Positions 1 to 11,231 of a stretch of DNA of 64,000 bases are shown in pieces (position 1 is the first letter of the stretch; the number at the start of each line of letters is the position of its first letter). The DNA is taken from positions 105,381 through 169,380 of the forward strand of contig QNGE01000744.1 of assembly GCA_008508345.1 (NCBI GenBank), given 5' to 3'. The stretch comes from Paragonimus westermani. Taxonomy: Eukaryota; Platyhelminthes; Trematoda; Plagiorchiida; Troglotrematidae. Below the pieces are notes generated by a model, which did not search any database, had not been told where the DNA came from, and saw nothing but the letters and a program-made list of their open reading frames with translations. A program made the translations under genes and the position numbers.

Positions 1-632
1 ATCGTTTGTGCTGCTTGGAAACTGGTGAACTGCAATACCCTGTCGTCAGCACAACCAAGATCAGTCAGTCATCCAGCAGATGGGAGGCACGCACTGGCAT
101 CTTGTGAATTCCGCAGACAGTCCTTCATCAGATAGTCTATCACGAAATCAAACGAGAATGTTGAACTTGGACGGCCTTGAAGCACACACTGAAACGGTGC
201 TGAAACTGCCAGATTGTTCACCGTAAACCCTAATCCGAGCTGAAGTATGGGAATGAGGCGTCGACGGTGTGTTCACATAATTGGTCGAAACACATTTGTG
301 TTTGGGCGACGCTAAGCGTGTAGATCGATCCACCGAGTCGAACGCATCTTTGAAGTCGAGAAACACGACAATTGTTGGTCGTCGGTATGCATGACGCTGG
401 TCCAGAATTTGACGTCTAGTAAAGATGTGATCTTCACATCTTCATTCGGGGCGAAACCTTGTCTGTTCTTCCTCAATGTTTGTCACCCGAGCAGGATTGA
501 GGTTACGATGTGTGTTGGCTGGCAGGTCTCTAGAAATGGTTGGGATCAAACAGATTTGTCTGTTGTTTTCGCACGAGTTTATGATACCTTCCTGGAATAT
601 GAGAACTATTATCGGGTGTTCCCAGCGCACTC
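1..632 (-). mobile_element. Non-LTR retrotransposon fragment (lineage B), decayed, runs off left edge
   Basis: Reading on the minus strand gives the middle of a reverse transcriptase: an 'ENNRQICLIP' block near 590-540, then the RT core 'VFLDFKDAFDSVDRS' near 366-320, whose FxDxxxAFD pattern is the first catalytic aspartate motif of non-LTR RTs. The frame then breaks and a stop follows, so this is a pseudogene. Positions 1-420 are almost base-for-base the reverse complement of 15463-15882, including the same frame-breaking changes; 420-632 differ by a few percent. It appears to lie in an upstream intron of the TRPA gene. The element's clade (RTE/CR1-like) is inferred from RT style only. Confidence 0.85.
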
Positions 633-852
633 GTACTAATAAACCACATATTTCCTAGAAAGTTTAAATGGCACTAAGTAGTTTACACGCACGTTAGTGA
701 GACCCTTTTCTGTTGATCTTTCTGATCCATATAATTCAGAAAATGAGCAGAGACTAACTTGTACTACGTGACGAACTCGCTCGTGGACGATTTGTTTGAT
801 TTTGTGTTTACGAAGTAATCAAACGGAGGTGATTATTTTTATTCATTAACAG

Positions 853-1044
853 ACCGTTTTGTCGCGATACGACGCGGATGCTGGATCAGAAGTTCTCGTA
901 CATTACGAAGCAGTCACCTATGTGCTGTTTGTTATCTTCATTGCTGTTATGGCAATCGCACTGACCAACATGTTGACCGGGGTAGCTGTGGGGGACGTCA
1001 ACGATATTCAGGGACAAGCGACAATTAGCAGACTTCGCATGACG
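853..1044 (+). CDS. TRPA-type cation channel, exon with S6 and TRP-like segment
   Basis: Sixty-four codons between an acceptor ending ..TTAACAG and a donor GTACGT, phase 0 at both ends. The protein has a hydrophobic helix (VTYVLFVIFIAVMAIALTNM) followed by 'LTGVAVGDVNDIQGQATISR'. TRPA channels have the same arrangement at the end of S6: Asn-x-Leu-x-Gly-x-Ala-Val-Gly-Asp, then a helix with Ile-Gln and a basic patch. It would form the pore-lining helix and the start of the cytosolic C-terminus of a plasma-membrane, Ca2+-permeable sensory channel. The ankyrin repeats and S1-S5 would lie left of the window. A TRPA paralogue other than TRPA1 is possible. Confidence 0.8.
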
Positions 1045-2220
1045 GTACGTGATAAGTTACCGCGTGCATTCACCAGCCATTCATGTTGCGATGCGACTCA
1101 CGTTGTTTTTACCTGGCAAGCTAACAAAAATAGGCATTCAACAGTTTGAAGCATTTTACAATCTTTGTTTCCATAAGAATGCTGAGCTCATTGAACCCTG
1201 TCTGGAGGAATGTTGAACCATAAGATATGATGAAAATTATTCGTCGATTCTACTTGACTAGTGAAACGCGACTGTAAATGTTGGCAAACAATAGGTTATA
1301 AGAGAAATTAAACAAATTAAAGGATTTGATAAGACCCTGGCAATTGTTGGGATATTCAGCTGGCATAAACTGAATACCATTCCACAGGATCGCAAACTTA
1401 GCACTCAGTCAACTTTTTCATTGAGTCCTTTTTGATGAAATAAGACTTGAGTTAGACGTTTTATAAAGCTCCTGGACAAAGTGCATGAGTGCTTCAACCG
1501 GAATTTGAATCCTAGCCCTTGTTATCATAAAAGGGTCCTGTTGTTCACCGCTAACCTCAGAATAGGCCTAATGAAAACATGGTGTGTGAATACTCAGCCG
1601 CATTCACACAGAAATAACGATTCAGCGTTCCGGCTATTCAATGAAGATTTCACCAAAAGTCAAAACGAAGCGAACAAACCCGTTTTTGATTTACTTGCAC
1701 TAGACCATGTACAATAAGTTTCGAAATATTTGTCAGAGTTTTATTGGGTGCTTCTGTGCAAAGTATGAATTTTGAGAGCATCAGTAATGTGGTGCCACAG
1801 CCGGCGTCTGGTATCCGGGGATGAACTCAAACCGTCCTATTATTGCAGTGTTTAGAGTTTCACACATGTTCAACGTCAATGAGGTTGAGCCGGTGGCGTG
1901 AATAACAGGTATCAACGAATGTTGAGTCGATCCGGCTGTGTCTAGTATAAACTGTTGCAACAAGGTTGGATGATATGAAACATCCCAGGCACAAATGTAT
2001 TTATACTGAACTGCAGAAGCATGGATAGACTCGAATGTTTCTATCACTCGCATGGCTGTGCTTTGGAAATCTATTTACAAGTACTGCACCTTGCATTGGT
2101 TAATCCGTTTATCGCCATTTAGGTTACACAGTAGTGACCAAAATTCGATGAAAAGATCAGTCTTCACTTTTCCCCTACTGTCTTATTTCATATGCCTGAT
2201 CGTCTGCTGCTTTCTCACAG

Positions 2221-2373
2221 ATCCAAACCTTGTTCGATGCGAAAGGTCTTTTGATTGCTATGGGAATACGATGGAGCATACCTCAGACATATCACTATAA
2301 ACCCAACACGCGAGGATCATTCATGGACCAATTTTTCAACTGGCTTTATACGGCAGGCAGACAATCACAAAAA
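2221..2373 (+). CDS. TRPA-type cation channel, penultimate exon
   Basis: Fifty-one codons, phase 0 to 0, between ..TTTCTCACAG and GTGAGT. It continues the preceding exon: 'IQTLFDAKGLLIAMGIRW' then 'YHYKPNTRG' lines up with the post-S6 part of TRPA channels, where a short helix is followed by a Tyr-Pro-Asn-like turn. The alignment with the previous exon needs no missing sequence. The intron between them is 1176 nt. It is cytosolic, with no membrane segment. Confidence 0.7.
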
Positions 2374-3933
2374 GTGAGTCATATCAAGCAGACTGAATCC
2401 CACACTAGCCTGCCTACAAGAAGCTTCAAGAACTTATCGCTTTCGGTGAAACAGTCCACGATTATAGGACTGTGTCATATTACATAGCGCATGAATGCAT
2501 GCAGCGCTTACAACTATGTCGCATCTGAACCTCATTCTACCCAAATGATTAGGAGATGGCGTTTACTTCTTTGGATATTTACTGTTGTCTCATCTTCTGA
2601 AGTAGTGGGAGGAAAACACTTCACCACTAACGACCTTCCCCACCCTTTTCTTGCTGTGGTGATGTTGTGTTGATACAGCAGCTAACTAACTTTATTTGTG
2701 AAACATGTTATCAAGAGTATATTTCTAAGACCTGGTAGACTGTTCGTGTCATTCCTGCATTCAAAATAGCAAGCACTCTGTGCTCCAGTCACTCAAAAAC
2801 AGGACTCCTCTGTATTTGAGCGGAAGTGTTGAATATCCACTGTTGTGTGTTTCGACCGAGGGCTCGGTTACTGCCCTAACCGAATGCGTACAAGTCAATT
2901 ATTCACCATTTCATATTGTCACGTGAGGCAATCGTCATCTGCCTTAATATTCAGCCAGGCAGCATTTAATTCGCGATAAATGACCGGTTTATTGTTCTGC
3001 CTGATTTAGGAGTGTATACCCGACAAGTAGGTTAATCTCAACTCAGCTTTAACTCAGTAAGCTCTGGCTTTATTAATCAGTTGTCAGACACATACTCACG
3101 CTTGGCCGTCACCTACGGGGTTCAAACAAGTTGTTTACACTTAGCTTTTCGACAACGTCGAACGTTTTTCGAGTCACCGGATAACACCTAGAATGTAGTC
3201 TCAGTTTTTGTTGACTTTCTGTTGGCCCAAACAGAGTAAGGTAGTAACTAATGTGATTTACATTTAAACTTGTGAAAATCATTGGATCTCCAGAGATAGC
3301 AAGTATCTTCACCTGCATCGATCGACATTGAGTTTGTTTGATCACATGTCGCATTTGTTTGGCAATAATGAGTTGATTCCGGTGATTGTTTGAAAAGCTA
3401 GAGTCGCCCGTGCAACGGCTGAGCAACGAACTGGAACAGCTGAGTTATGGTTGACCGTTTTTCTCACATTGTGTAATACACTGCCTAAACCTCCATCAGA
3501 AAACGTTCCATATAATGGACGCACACTATCAACCCTGATTCACAAAACAGAATAATCTCGCTGACTGTGAGGTTCGCAAGATCATGTGTTCAGTCATTCT
3601 GCAAATCGCGTCACGATATTTCTTAGGTTAAGTGGGGTGACAGTGTAGCTATGAGTGTTACTTACCAATCAAAACTGCATTCTACAACAAATAAAGTCGT
3701 CTGTGCGAGAACGTTGGGCTTAAGTTCTAATGTGAATGTGTCCTAACGTGCTGTTAATTTACAAGTGCACCCGAAAAAGTCCGGATTTCGAAGTTTGCAC
3801 ATCCTCATGACCTATTCACTGCTTATAGCTTAAATTACACACTTTAATTTACTCCAATTACGCTGAAAGCTCCTAGAACGCGGTAATAAAATCATCCTGA
3901 AAGTCATTCTTCAATTTCTCCTCCCTCCAACAG

Positions 3934-4092
3934 CAATCGGATGATAAAGAAGAAGAAAATATGGAAGTTGCTAACCAGCTGGGAGAACTGGAAGACAAAA
4001 TATCTGACATGGAAAAGAAGTTAGACAGGATATTCAGACAACTAGCGAACAATACCAAGCAAAATGATTGTCTAGCCGATTCCGCCGTATGA
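3934..4092 (+). CDS. TRPA-type cation channel, last exon with coiled coil
   Basis: Fifty-two codons and a TGA stop after an acceptor CCCTCCAACAG, phase 0 in. It is acidic and lysine-rich with a heptad pattern (MEVANQLGELEDKISDMEKK). TRPA1-type channels end in a coiled coil that assembles the tetramer stalk, so the position and character fit. It joins in phase with the exon ending at 2373. Confidence 0.75.
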   Translation, partial: QSDDKEEENMEVANQLGELEDKISDMEKKLDRIFRQLANNTKQNDCLADSAV

Positions 4093-4373
4093 TTCAGTGT
4101 GTATCATCGTTTGTTATGAATTTTATGCACCTGTTTGAAATGGAATATGTTTGCTAAAACAATTACACATCTGGTGGCCACTCTTGTTAACTTGCTTAAT
4201 TTCTGATTGTTTGTAAAGCCCAATCGGTGGAATGAAATTATTCTATTTTCAGCTTTGTAGATTTCATACAGGAATTATCAATAGTAGAAATATATAGATT
4301 AGATATTACCCTCATTTTATCTCCACGGTAATTCCCTTGTTCATGCTGGATTTGTTCTAGGACAATTCACATA

Positions 4374-4379
4374 AATAAA
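4374..4379 (+). promoter_or_regulatory. Polyadenylation signal of the TRPA-type gene
   Basis: AATAAA about 280 bases after the TGA stop at 4090-4092. It is the first canonical hexamer downstream that I noticed, which supports 3934-4092 as the last exon. Confidence 0.5.
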
Positions 4380-5470
4380 ACCTTTATGTCACGCATCTTT
4401 TAATTGCTAAGGATTCTTATGTGAAATGACGGAAAGTTGGTTAGCGGTAGTAGCCAATTTTCCATTTCACACTTGGTTGACAGTCGAGGATATTGCGTTC
4501 AGGGCACAAGAAGGTAATTTAAAGCATTTCTTTAACGACGGTTGTGAGTTCGATCTCTTCTAGAACAGTCGAAATATAGCCTGAACTGATATCTGTGCCG
4601 ATAGTGTTTGAAAACGGTAAGGATGGTTGCCTAACTCGGCAGTTGACATTTAAACAGGGGCAGTCAGGGAGGAGATACAAACAGGATGGGCTAACGCCTT
4701 ATGATTCTGTTGAGCCCGAAGTAGTTCCATATTTGATACAGAAGATCCCATACGCCCAGTGGTCATATAAACACTTAGAAGATGGCGCGGATCAATAGTA
4801 CCAATAATACTAACAATATTAATGGAGAATTCAAAAGAGTGTTCTGTTCTCAGCTGTAACACTGTTCATAGAGCGACACTGTAAAATGATTGAGCATTCA
4901 ATCTCGTTCACACATGCAGTTAATTACGCGGAGGTAATTAATAATTCTTCTACGGCAATATTCACGAGTGAATACACACTGAGACTACGTGACAGTCGCA
5001 TAAACTTGAACGTTCTTGTGACATCTGCAGTTGATTCATTCTTACAGAACTTCCTTCCCTGTCCATCACTATGGAATACTTACAGCTTATCACAGATACA
5101 AGAAAACCAGTCCATTTCGGCGTCATCGACAAAGACAAAACACACCAAGGACAACAACGCCACGAGAGCAGTACAACTCAGTGTTTTCATTTGAACTGAA
5201 ATCTCCTTTGTTTTAAAATTTGTACCCACTCCGTTTAAATTGTCCAGCAGAGCCGGAAGATTATTCCAAAACTAGTCGTACCTGTATTTCTGCTAACTGA
5301 CTATACAAGTCACATCGGTGAAAGAAAGTTTTCGTCATTTAGCTGCCCACTGAGGTTGGCGTTCACATCACGGAGACTCCATCGGTATGAAAGTCCGTGC
5401 GTATCAATTGAGAGCATTATTCCGTTTGGTGCTGACACTCTTGCACACCAAACACCAAACAGAGAGAGGA
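4380..5470. other. Intergenic, nothing recognised
   Basis: AT-rich sequence between the convergent TRPA gene and the minus-strand gene. The short open frames (for example 4595-4798 and 4886-5194 plus) have no splice-site support and no familiar motif. Confidence 0.4.
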
Positions 5471-5477
5471 CATTCAT

Positions 5478-5700
5478 CTGTAACAGTCATGAACCTGACC
5501 AGAGGGTTCGAGTTGCCACTCATCTCACCGTTGACGTAGAATATCCTAGACGAGAATGAGGTCACTAAAGCGTTAAAAATTGGTAAAAGAACTCGGAGTG
5601 GAGGAACTAGGAATGGAAGGACTTCCTTTACGCCCTTAACTGCGATACACTGCCACCTTGGATTGTGTCTCCAGCTAGCAATTTGGAGAAATATCGGGAC
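5478..5700 (-). mobile_element. Non-LTR retrotransposon 3' end (lineage A), decayed
   Basis: On the minus strand this matches the 3' tail of the 53440-55060 element: 'GAGATGGCAGTG', a C/T-rich run, 'TCTAGGATATTCTACGTCA', and 'GGTCAGGTTCATGACTGTTA' occur in the same order and spacing. It is 5'-truncated to the last approximately 220 bases, as expected for incomplete reverse transcription. Confidence 0.75.
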
Positions 5701-6057
5701 CTCAACCAGGCAAGTGACGTACACCGATTTTACCCAATGGATTGTTTATGACCTTTCAACTTCTTGATCACGCGCTAACAAATGACGCATTGCTCACGCG
5801 ACCACCTTATTTGGCGTGTGGTACTTGGTGGGAGAAATGATGGCCAAACACAGTAGTTCTTTGATATGCTCATCAAGAACAGTTCATGGTATTAAACCAC
5901 AGAACAAAGTCAAACGCGTAAACCCATTATATACTCCTCTTCTCAGAAAAGACCGCACGCCCCTTTGGTGTTATAATTGATGCGGGTTGATAGAAAAACA
6001 TGCTCCGGCAGTCTCGCTGGCATTTCATCCACACTGTCAAGAGTTGACAGGATGGCA

Positions 6058-6240
6058 CTACTCATGTAACTGAAACGGTCCGCAGCGCATTTTGTATGGG
6101 CCATCATGATCATCCATTTTGTTCAAGGTGGTTTGCACGTGTAGATATGGCGGCTTTGTATATCTATACTCCATGCTGATCAATTTAGCTCCAGTAATAA
6201 ACGCGGAAATGATTTGATTGGACTCTTCAAACTGACATTC
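6058..6240 (-). CDS. Unidentified minus-strand gene, putative last exon
   Basis: Sixty codons and a TAG stop after an acceptor reading TTTTGTCACGGCAACGCCCAG, phase 0 in. The protein begins 'ECQFEESNQIISAFITG' and ends 'KMRCGPFQLHE'. Its composition is strongly coding-like, with no low complexity. I do not recognise the family. It is phase-compatible with the exon at 11307-11423, which would give a 5066-nt intron filled with mobile elements. I found no canonical AATAAA within about 500 bases downstream, a weakness of the model. Confidence 0.45.
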   Translation of the reverse strand, partial: ECQFEESNQIISAFITGAKLISMEYRYTKPPYLHVQTTLNKMDDHDGPYKMRCGPFQLHE

Positions 6241-6540
6241 CTGGGCGTTGCCGTGACAAAAGCGAAAAGGCGAAAAGATATTGAACACGTTAAACAAGCA
6301 CTATTGTGTATCAATATCATCATTAAACAACCCCTGGTGAATTAGGATAATCTATCAAGTGAGCCATAATCCGCATTCCTAATGGCGCTGATTCAGCTGG
6401 CGGGGTTAATGGGACTAACTTCCAGGTCCAGACGACGTTAGAAAAGATGTTTGAAATGACGGGAATTTGTAAAGTACTGTTGATGAAACTGCTCCTTCAT
6501 CCCACGTTGGAATTAACCGAAAGCACAAATCATTTAACAG

Positions 6541-6661
6541 AAAAAAGCTTTCAAAATAGAACATCGATTACAAATTTGGAAATGGCCACAACTCAGAGAG
6601 AAATTAATTCATTGAAACAGTCACGTCTGTATAGATGTGAAGGCGTTTCAAGCAATAACAG
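6541..6661 (+). CDS. Possible isolated plus-strand exon
   Basis: An acceptor-like ..CATTTAACAG precedes an open frame of 40 codons (starting 'KSFQNRTSITNLEMATTQ') that ends at AACAG followed by GTAAAA. The peptide looks helical. No neighbouring plus-strand exon joins it, and it lies in the long intron of the minus-strand gene, so it may be chance. Confidence 0.2.
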
Positions 6662-7524
6662 GTAAAAGTTTTATTGGGTAAGCAATAAAAATGTAAACAA
6701 TGAAGAAAGCAGACATCTTTTACACGCAGTCATGGTACAAAGTTCAATACGAAAGTTTACTTCACATAACAAAAGACAAAATAAAGGTGAATCTAGTATC
6801 GGCTTTCTACAAACAACCCAATCATGACTCCACGAATTCACTTTTACGTATCATAACAAACACAGAGTTACAAACGTACCAAACGAAGTTAAGCAAATCC
6901 AAGACCCATCGGATCACACTTCTAGCGCCTGTCAGTCATCACAACAATGCCTAAGATCAGTTCGTTCATTTTAGTTGTCAGAGTGATGGACATTAATTTT
7001 CATGAAGGATACACTGTAGAAAACCACAAACTAATCACAACTATGAACAAAAAAGTCAGCAACAGTTTTTGCACAATATATCTCCTAAACGCATTCCACT
7101 GTATCTCATCAGATATGGACTGCAATCTGTGAGTTTATATAGCAAATTTCACTAAACGCTTTGAATCTACAACAAAATCAGCAACCACACAAATATATGC
7201 ACACACACATCCATGCACATCTGTTATCAGGACAATCTAGTACTGACGAACGAGTCTTCCCGTATGCAGAGGAGGCTTCTAATTACCAATTACTGCCGCT
7301 TTCGCGAATCGGAGAGGTCTTCGATTTTTGTTGCGTGACTTACCCGAAGGAAATTCGCCAGGTTCAGCTGGGACTTCAACTTGGAGAAAAGTCCTAGTCG
7401 AGAGATTACCGATTGGAGTTAACAAAACAGTTACCGTGTCTTCTGTCCAGGCGATCAGACAATCTGGTCATTGCTCACATACGAAATTTTTGAGCGTTCA
7501 CAGATGATAATTCGGTCGTGCCTA

Positions 7525-7700
7525 ATGTGAGGTCAATGGTGCAGTGTTCAACACAACCGCCTCATGAAATTGTAATGGGAGTTCTAATCTTAGCCGTGAC
7601 AAGGCTAATCACGAGCTCTACTCTGAGGAAAACTCGAGTCTAGTGCTTTTTCCGAAGGGGGCTGACTGGAAAGTCTATGGAAATGTGACGTGCGATCAGT
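7525..7700 (+). repeat. tRNA-derived SINE-like repeat
   Basis: The head (about 7525-7600) has a box-A-like TGGTGCAGTGTT and, about 40 bases on, a box-B-like GGGAGTTCTAATC, the spacing of an RNA polymerase III tRNA promoter. The body (about 7600-7700) contains AAAACTCGAGTCTAGTGC and GACTGGAAAGTCTATGG. The body recurs in inverse orientation at 48455-48530 and 50360-50430, and the head recurs at 48530-48600. A dispersed repeat with a tRNA-like head is the definition of a SINE; the family name is unknown to me. Confidence 0.5.
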
Positions 7701-7756
7701 TGTGGGAGATGTTTAATCTGCATAAAACTGAAATTCCCCATTGCTCATCAGTAATC

Positions 7757-8200
7757 AGTTAGGAATGACATGTCAACAAATGTCGAGCAATCGGCGACAC
7801 CGGTTCCTTGTGACTTGTTCCTTTCTGACTTGTGTCTGACATTGTGATGTGCATGGGCGTTTTGCGAACTCCCAGTGAAATGTGTTCCTTGACCCGATTT
7901 TGCGACTGCAGCTCCATTCTATTAACGCAAGTGGCCCGGTACTCACACGAGAATTCATAGATGATGTTAGATTTGACCTTAAGCATTAGTGGTGTTTTCA
8001 GAGGTGGTGTTGGGATGCGGGTAGTGGTGAACAGCATGACCACTTGAGCTATATGGAACGTGCGCCCCACAGCCGACGTGAGACGGGTTTTCGACAGAAT
8101 AGTGCCGTCACCACCCGTATCAGACAAACAGAGGTGGACATTCGGTTTGAAAGCCAAATGTCGATGAACATTCATCCACTTTTGACGTGGTTCTCAGCAA
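7757..8200 (-). mobile_element. Penelope-like element fragment, divergent lineage, GIY-YIG end
   Basis: The minus-strand frame reads 'LTSAVGRTFHIAQVVML', then a proline/leucine stretch 'PTPPLK', then 'VKSNIIYEFSCE' and 'QLQNRVKEHI'. The other PLE copies have the same order (LTSAVNRTFYAAKL..., PVLCPRLKD..., VYSFTCSCG..., RLSERIREH), so this is the linker plus GIY-YIG nuclease of a different PLE lineage. The Gly-x-x-Tyr-Val-Gly core is mutated and the tail is frameshifted. It is a relic. Confidence 0.7.
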
Positions 8201-8509
8201 TCACACTTCTTTGGCCAATTTCTCTTGGTCAGATTTGACTTGCACGACAGGACAAAGCTCTCACCAAACCACGTTTGTATTGGATCGGCACGAAACTGTG
8301 AAAGTTTAAGTACAGCCTAATCCAGGTCTGATTTCAGCAAACGTACCACAGCAACTAGACACTGTTTCGGCACTACATGAAAATATCCAAAAACGTCAGG
8401 ACTTCATGCTGCTATTGCTCAACGGTTAAGCTAACTTTGGAATTCAGCTTGTTCACTGAATTGAGTAAATCTCGTAAAAATACCCAGCGAAGTCCTGAAA
8501 AACAATACG

Positions 8510-8549
8510 TAGCGAACAAGCTCCTTTTAAGTGATTCACCATCAGGCTA
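8510..8549 (-). ncRNA. Decayed hammerhead-ribozyme-like motif at PLE 3' end
   Basis: On the minus strand TAGC, CTGATGG, a short hairpin GTG-AAT-CAC, then TTAAAAGGAGCTTGTTC and GCTA. The flanking TAGC/GCTA pair as in the 31881 copy. The core has changed (CTGATGG for CTGATGA, and no GAAA), so it is probably inactive. The argument rests on comparison with the other two PLE tails. Confidence 0.4.
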
Positions 8550-8560
8550 AATATATCACA

Positions 8561-9232
8561 TTTATATCACACATTTTACGGGAGAATCGTTAGGGGAGTA
8601 AACGGGGGACGTGTGGTTAATAAGGTCAATCAGTTCAATGTCACACTGCAGTCAAGTACCCACTTGAACAATGAGTCTTGACAGGCTAACCGGGTGGGGG
8701 GATGGCCAGGGCAAAGCCAGAGCCTGAACAAAACGTTTCTGGGCGCACAGGGGTGGGTTATACATTCGGATCCCAATAGCCTACTCCTCACCGCTCTCGA
8801 CCGGATGGCCTTAACTCGGTAGATTGGACGAAATACGTCCTTTACGTTGATAGTGTGATTTGAATCCACCAGGTGTGATAGTATGACGCTGCAGACAGAC
8901 TTTGGTATACCACTGTTGAGCCAAGCTGGATGGTGTTCCCGAATCCGTTCCGATAAGCGTCTAGTCGTGCGGCCAACATAACTGGTCCCACAGGAACAAG
9001 TAAATGAGTATACACAAGAGGAGGCTGCAGAAATAGGCACTTTATCTTTTAGGCGTGGGCACAAAACCGGATTGGACGTGAAGTGGACTCGTAATTTAGC
9101 GGCGTAGAATGTTCGGTTGACTGCACTTGTGAGCCTACGTGTAATAGTTTCGGCTAAAGTATTGCCTTTGAATGGTAATCCGATATGCACAGCTTTCTTT
9201 TCTACAGAGTACAGCTGGTCTCTTACATTCCG
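8561..9232. repeat. Inverted repeat arm 1, matches 10549-11220
   Basis: Base x pairs with 19781 minus x. By eye I see no mismatch over these 672 bases. Divergence begins abruptly on both sides: the 3' tails differ at many sites beyond 8561/11220, and the coding sequence differs beyond 9232/10549. Both arms carry the same one-base frameshift near the PLE C-terminus. Confidence 0.85.
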
Positions 9233-10548
9233 CTGTTGCATGACCCTATCTATGAACCTTTCTGGTTATCCATTCTGTGTGAATATTGTGCGCATGAATG
9301 CTAATTGTTGCGCAATTGTGTCCTCCGTGCAAATCTTTAAGGCTTTTTTCGTCAGATTTCTTTTTGAGGCGAGTGGTACAAAACTACTGAAATGAATATA
9401 CTGCTCAGTCCAAGTATCCTTTCTATGTATCGCCCGCTGAATTGAGCCATCAGCACGGTGACGTAAACGTACATCCAAAAAGCCTATTTGGCTATTCATT
9501 TCGGACTCCAACGAAAATTGTCAATTTTGGTGCGCAGAGTTGAATGTTGCCAAGATGTCAGTTGGGTCAACGTTATTATCGAGTACGCAAAGGATGTCGT
9601 CAACATACCTCTTATAAAAATTGCATTGGCAAATTGCTGGACTCAACTGTTCGTTTTCTAATTTCGCCATGAAAATGTCCGCAAAGAGTGGTCACAGCGG
9701 CGATCTCATTGCGAAACCGTCCTTCTGTTGATAAATTCCCTCATTGAACTTAAACTGTAGGTTGTAACTGCACACATAAAGTAATTGTTTGAGTTTGACC
9801 GACGGTATCTGAATATCCATGTCACTGTTCTCAATATACTCACACAGATAATCTATGGTTTCCTTTAATGGGACGTTGGTAAACAAGGATGTGACGTCGA
9901 GAGAAAATATTGATTGCTCACTTAGACTGGCATACTTAATCGCATTCACGAGATCATATGAGTCGCGTAAGCTGTGTGTTGAAAGTTTCCACCTGACGGG
10001 ATATAATATTTGTGACAACCACTTAGCTAGAGGGTGATATGGAGAGTTTCACATGTCCAAAATTGGTCTGAGTGGTACCTCGACTTTGTGAATTTTAGGT
10101 AACCCGTACAGACTTGAAATCGTGGTTCCGATGGGGCGAATTCTTTCAAATGTAGTTGAATCTCTAATTACCCTCTGTTTTAAACATCGTAAGGATTTTG
10201 ATATTGATTTATCGATTTGTGGGGTTTTATCCTTTTCACTTTCCATTTTTCGAAACTTGGTCTGATCATTTAATATGGTGCGCATTTTTTTGATATACTC
10301 TGCTTTATTAAACAACAAGATACTCGCAACTTTGTCAGGCTTAGAATTTGTACGCACGGTTGTGGGTCCTCGATCCTACATCGACTCTAGATGCGGAGCA
10401 ACTCAAATCTACACTAGTGAATTCAATTATCAGTACTTACGCTCGAGTCCAGCCTCGAAACAGTTTATCAGGAAAGAGCATCTCGTAGCGGTTGAAAACC
10501 GAAGAGAAATGAGAACATTTGAATTTCATAGACAGTGCTATGCAACAT

Positions 10549-11220
10549 CGGAATGTAAGAGACCAGCTGTACTCTGTAGAAAAGAAAGCTGTGCATATCG
10601 GATTACCATTCAAAGGCAATACTTTAGCCGAAACTATTACACGTAGGCTCACAAGTGCAGTCAACCGAACATTCTACGCCGCTAAATTACGAGTCCACTT
10701 CACGTCCAATCCGGTTTTGTGCCCACGCCTAAAAGATAAAGTGCCTATTTCTGCAGCCTCCTCTTGTGTATACTCATTTACTTGTTCCTGTGGGACCAGT
10801 TATGTTGGCCGCACGACTAGACGCTTATCGGAACGGATTCGGGAACACCATCCAGCTTGGCTCAACAGTGGTATACCAAAGTCTGTCTGCAGCGTCATAC
10901 TATCACACCTGGTGGATTCAAATCACACTATCAACGTAAAGGACGTATTTCGTCCAATCTACCGAGTTAAGGCCATCCGGTCGAGAGCGGTGAGGAGTAG
11001 GCTATTGGGATCCGAATGTATAACCCACCCCTGTGCGCCCAGAAACGTTTTGTTCAGGCTCTGGCTTTGCCCTGGCCATCCCCCCACCCGGTTAGCCTGT
11101 CAAGACTCATTGTTCAAGTGGGTACTTGACTGCAGTGTGACATTGAACTGATTGACCTTATTAACCACACGTCCCCCGTTTACTCCCCTAACGATTCTCC
11201 CGTAAAATGTGTGATATAAA
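10549..11220. repeat. Inverted repeat arm 2, matches 8561-9232
   Basis: Partner of arm 1. The arms are separated by 1316 bases, so a transcript crossing both could fold into a 672-bp duplex with a 1.3-kb loop. Confidence 0.85.
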
Positions 11221-11231
11221 TATGATGTATT

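Larger units (their letters stand above)
8505..10380 (-). mobile_element. Penelope-like element, RT plus GIY-YIG, 5'-truncated, four nonsense mutations
   Basis: One reading frame can be followed from 10357 to 8630 through four in-frame stops (10049-10051 TGA, 9692-9694 TGA, 9521-9523 TGA, 9266-9268 TAA). In order: 'NKAEYIKKM', 'LYGLPKIHK', 'SLDVTSLFTNVPLKETI' (first catalytic Asp region), and 'YVDD' at 9596-9607 (RT catalytic motif). A linker follows, then the GIY-YIG nuclease 'CGTSYVGRTTRRLSERI' near 9000-8925. This RT + GIY-YIG order is diagnostic of PLEs, which insert by endonuclease-primed reverse transcription. The N-terminus is missing. After 'LLG' a one-base shift moves the true C-terminal frame ('YNPPLCAQKRFVQ'). 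Confidence 0.92.
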
